Assembly: GCA_020633205.1 (NCBI GenBank)
Contig: JACKEB010000024.1
Span: forward strand, 1 to 64,000
Length of the DNA: 64,000 nt
From: Polyangiaceae bacterium
GTDB lineage: Bacteria > Myxococcota_A > Polyangia > Polyangiales > Polyangiaceae
Reading direction: 5' to 3'
Made by a program: the position numbers and the translations under genes. The first letter of the stretch is position 1. Every line of letters begins with the position of its first letter. The notes beneath the pieces are model-generated. The model saw only the letters and a list, made by a program, of their open reading frames with translations. It searched no databases and was not told the origin of the DNA. Below, one piece after another: positions 62,565 to 64,000 of this stretch.

Positions 62565-63283
62565 AGCGGGCGCTGGTGATTGGCGGCTCGGGTCAGCTCG
62601 GGCAGGTGCTGTGTCGAGCGCTCCATGCGGCGGACGCGCGGGTCGCGTTCACGTACTTTCAGGGAGAAAATAGCGCGAAATCGCTACAGCACGAGCTTGG
62701 CTGCGACGCGGCTAGGCTCGACTTGCGCGAGCTTGCGACGGTAGGCCCTGCGCTGCTCGACCTGACAGACCGCCTTGGTGGTATCGATTGCTTAATCCAC
62801 GCGGCAACGATTGGCTCGACATTGACTCCACCAGCTTTCGATCGCCTCGAGGACACGACAGTTGAAGGCTTTCAGGAGCTGATGGCGGTGAACGTAGGCA
62901 GCGCCTACTTCGCGTGCCAAGCGCTCGCGCCACAGCTGGGTGCAGGTCAGGGCAACATCGTGTTGCTCGGGTCGGTGGACGGCATCAAACCAGTGCCTTC
63001 GCCACCGCCCTACGCGGTGAGCAAAGCTGCGCTCAAAGGCCTGGCGCTCAGCCTGTGCAAGGCGCTCGGGCCCAGCGGCGTCTGCGTGAACGTGGTCGCG
63101 CCCGGCGTGCTCGAGCGAGGCGCGTCTCACACGCTTCCGGACCAGCTGCGCGTCGAGTACCTCAAGCACTGCGGGCTGAAGCGCGTCGGACGCTTGGAAG
63201 AGGCGGCCAACTTGGTTTGCTGGCTCGGGCTGCACAACACGTACATCACCGGGCAAACCCTGATGGTCGACGGAGGCCTCTGA
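62561..63283 (+). CDS. Atypical short-chain dehydrogenase, radical SAM operon
   Basis: A 240-residue SDR. The ATG at 62561 overlaps the upstream TGA as ATGA. The nucleotide site reads GGSGQLGQVL, less regular than in the first SDR, and the NNAG position is HAAT. The catalytic Ser of LLGSVDG and YAVSK are kept. It ends in a YITGQTLMVDGGL tail, common in FabG-like SDRs. It may work on a different substrate from the preceding SDR. The stop lies one base before the next gene. Confidence 0.88.
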   Translation: MKRALVIGGSGQLGQVLCRALHAADARVAFTYFQGENSAKSLQHELGCDAARLDLRELATVGPALLDLTDRLGGIDCLIHAATIGSTLTPPAFDRLEDTTVEGFQELMAVNVGSAYFACQALAPQLGAGQGNIVLLGSVDGIKPVPSPPPYAVSKAALKGLALSLCKALGPSGVCVNVVAPGVLERGASHTLPDQLRVEYLKHCGLKRVGRLEEAANLVCWLGLHNTYITGQTLMVDGGL

Positions 63284-63284
63284 C

Positions 63285-63848
63285 TTGACGCGCAGGCTGT
63301 GGGCTCCAGCGGTGTGCGCCTTGGCTATCTATGGCTACGGCGTGTACGCACACGTCCTGCGGGGTGAAGCACCAGATCTATTCTGGGTATGCAACGTGGC
63401 CCCGTTGGTGCTGGCGCTCGGCTGCTTGATGGGGCGCGGCGGGCTGGTCGCGATCAGCATTTGCTGGCTCGTATTTGGTACGCCCATGTGGTTGATTGAC
63501 TTGTTCGGCGGCGGCAACTGGATGTTGGCGTCACTCTCGACGCATCTTGGCGGGCTGGCTGTCGGGATATTTGCCGCGCGGCAATTAGTCTGGCCGCGAG
63601 GGAGCTGGCTCAGCGCAGTGGCAGCCCACATCGGCTTGTTGGGACTGACGCGGGTCCTCACCCCCCCGATGTTCAACGTCAATTTGGTGTTTGCGGTGTG
63701 GCCCGGTTGGGAAGGTCTCTTCCCCAATCACCTGGTCTACTTGCTCGGGCTCGGCGCCTTGGCGAGCCTGACCTATTTTCTCGTGGAGCGCCTGGCGCTG
63801 CGGCTACGCGCGCCCAGCTCGACTGTAGCTCAGGGAGTGGAAGCATGA
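63285..63848 (+). CDS. Small polytopic membrane protein in radical SAM operon
   Basis: A 187-residue protein with five or six hydrophobic segments (for example LWAPAVCALAIYGYGVYAHVL, VCNVAPLVLALGCLMG, LVAISICWLVFGTPMWLIDLF, FSAVAAHIGLLGLTRVL-type), no signal peptide cleavage site and a short cytoplasmic C-terminus. No family is recognised. The TTG start at 63285 is one base after the SDR stop. Its TGA overlaps the ATG of the aminotransferase gene. It would sit in the membrane with the pathway's lipid substrates, which is inference. Confidence 0.72.
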   Translation: MTRRLWAPAVCALAIYGYGVYAHVLRGEAPDLFWVCNVAPLVLALGCLMGRGGLVAISICWLVFGTPMWLIDLFGGGNWMLASLSTHLGGLAVGIFAARQLVWPRGSWLSAVAAHIGLLGLTRVLTPPMFNVNLVFAVWPGWEGLFPNHLVYLLGLGALASLTYFLVERLALRLRAPSSTVAQGVEA

Positions 63849-64000
63849 CGCAAAGTATCCCGCCGTCGGTGCGGCCAGAGCATCCGACGGCAGTCCAGCG
63901 CTACATGGATCACGTCAACCCGGCGTTCATACAACTGCTAGGCACGTTTGGCTTCGGGCGCGTCTTCGTCCGCGCTGAAGGCATGAAGCTGTGGGACGAT
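63845..64000 (+). CDS. Class III aminotransferase, N-terminal part (truncated by window end)
   Basis: Only 52 residues are visible. PTAVQRYMDHVNPAFIQLLGTFGFGRVFVRAEGMKLWDD matches the start of class III PLP-dependent aminotransferases (such as ornithine or 4-aminobutyrate transaminase relatives). ATG 63845 overlaps the stop of the membrane protein as ATGA, so it belongs to the same operon. Its PLP lysine lies outside the window. An amine-containing product is therefore plausible. Confidence 0.75.
   Translation, partial: MTQSIPPSVRPEHPTAVQRYMDHVNPAFIQLLGTFGFGRVFVRAEGMKLWDD

Overview
The window is high-GC bacterial DNA that is almost entirely coding, on both strands. Several traits point to Myxococcota, probably Polyangiales: a DUF2378-like protein (a family described as restricted to myxobacteria), an AgmX/PglI-type C-terminal domain protein, many lipoproteins with Gly/Ser/Ala/Asn-rich linkers after the lipobox, beta-helix and FG-GAP lipoproteins, and a CheW-family protein in a genome fragment otherwise rich in signalling genes. 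I saw no rRNA, tRNA, CRISPR array, IS element or prophage. The content looks like ordinary chromosome. 

Layout. 1-5100: glutathione transferases, a MATE exporter, a DUF2378-like protein and a DHA2 MFS exporter, all on the minus strand. 5200-10900: a membrane/DUF2071-like fusion, an orphan protein, a beta-propeller protein, an ACAD11-like acyl-CoA dehydrogenase, and a cupin-MarR operon with a clear operator pair. 11100-21000: mostly exported proteins (haem-motif lipoprotein, AgmX/PglI-tail protein, Pro/Gln-rich lipoprotein, beta-helix lipoprotein, alpha/beta hydrolase, lipoprotein methyltransferase), plus an ADP-ribosylglycohydrolase, a GNAT enzyme, a SnoaL-like protein and a CheW domain interrupted by a zinc-binding CZB domain. 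21000-27100: a polytopic membrane protein, carotenoid oxygenase, thiolase, a UbiB/AarF kinase and a very cysteine-rich lipoprotein. 27500-32300: FG-GAP lipoprotein, LEA14-like protein and PHP metallohydrolase. 

32377-35054 is a compact sulfur operon: sulfide:quinone reductase-like flavoprotein, a DUF1641-TusE/DsrC fusion, and a DsrE-family protein. 35100-38060 holds a Gly-rich lipoprotein, a beta-hydroxyacid dehydrogenase and a dolichol-kinase-like membrane protein. 38194-47150 is a divergent pair of transcription units of the transglutaminase/DUF2126 type: a degenerate class II glutamine amidotransferase fused to a transglutaminase on the minus strand, and transglutaminase-DUF2126, a second DUF2126-like protein and a hybrid histidine kinase on the plus strand. 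47177-57000 holds a second lipoprotein methyltransferase, an aquaporin, zinc-ribbon and Tudor-like orphans, an NSS transporter with its 33-residue MetS-like subunit (missed by length-limited gene calling), a thioesterase and a lipoprotein nuclease/phosphatase. 

58670-64000 (continuing off the end) is the most intriguing unit: two tandem radical SAM proteins with the cysteine layout of the MJ0619/Tes (tetraether lipid synthase) family, two short-chain dehydrogenases, a small membrane protein and the start of a class III aminotransferase. The last five are translationally coupled or nearly so. I infer a lipid-modifying pathway, but its product is unknown to me.
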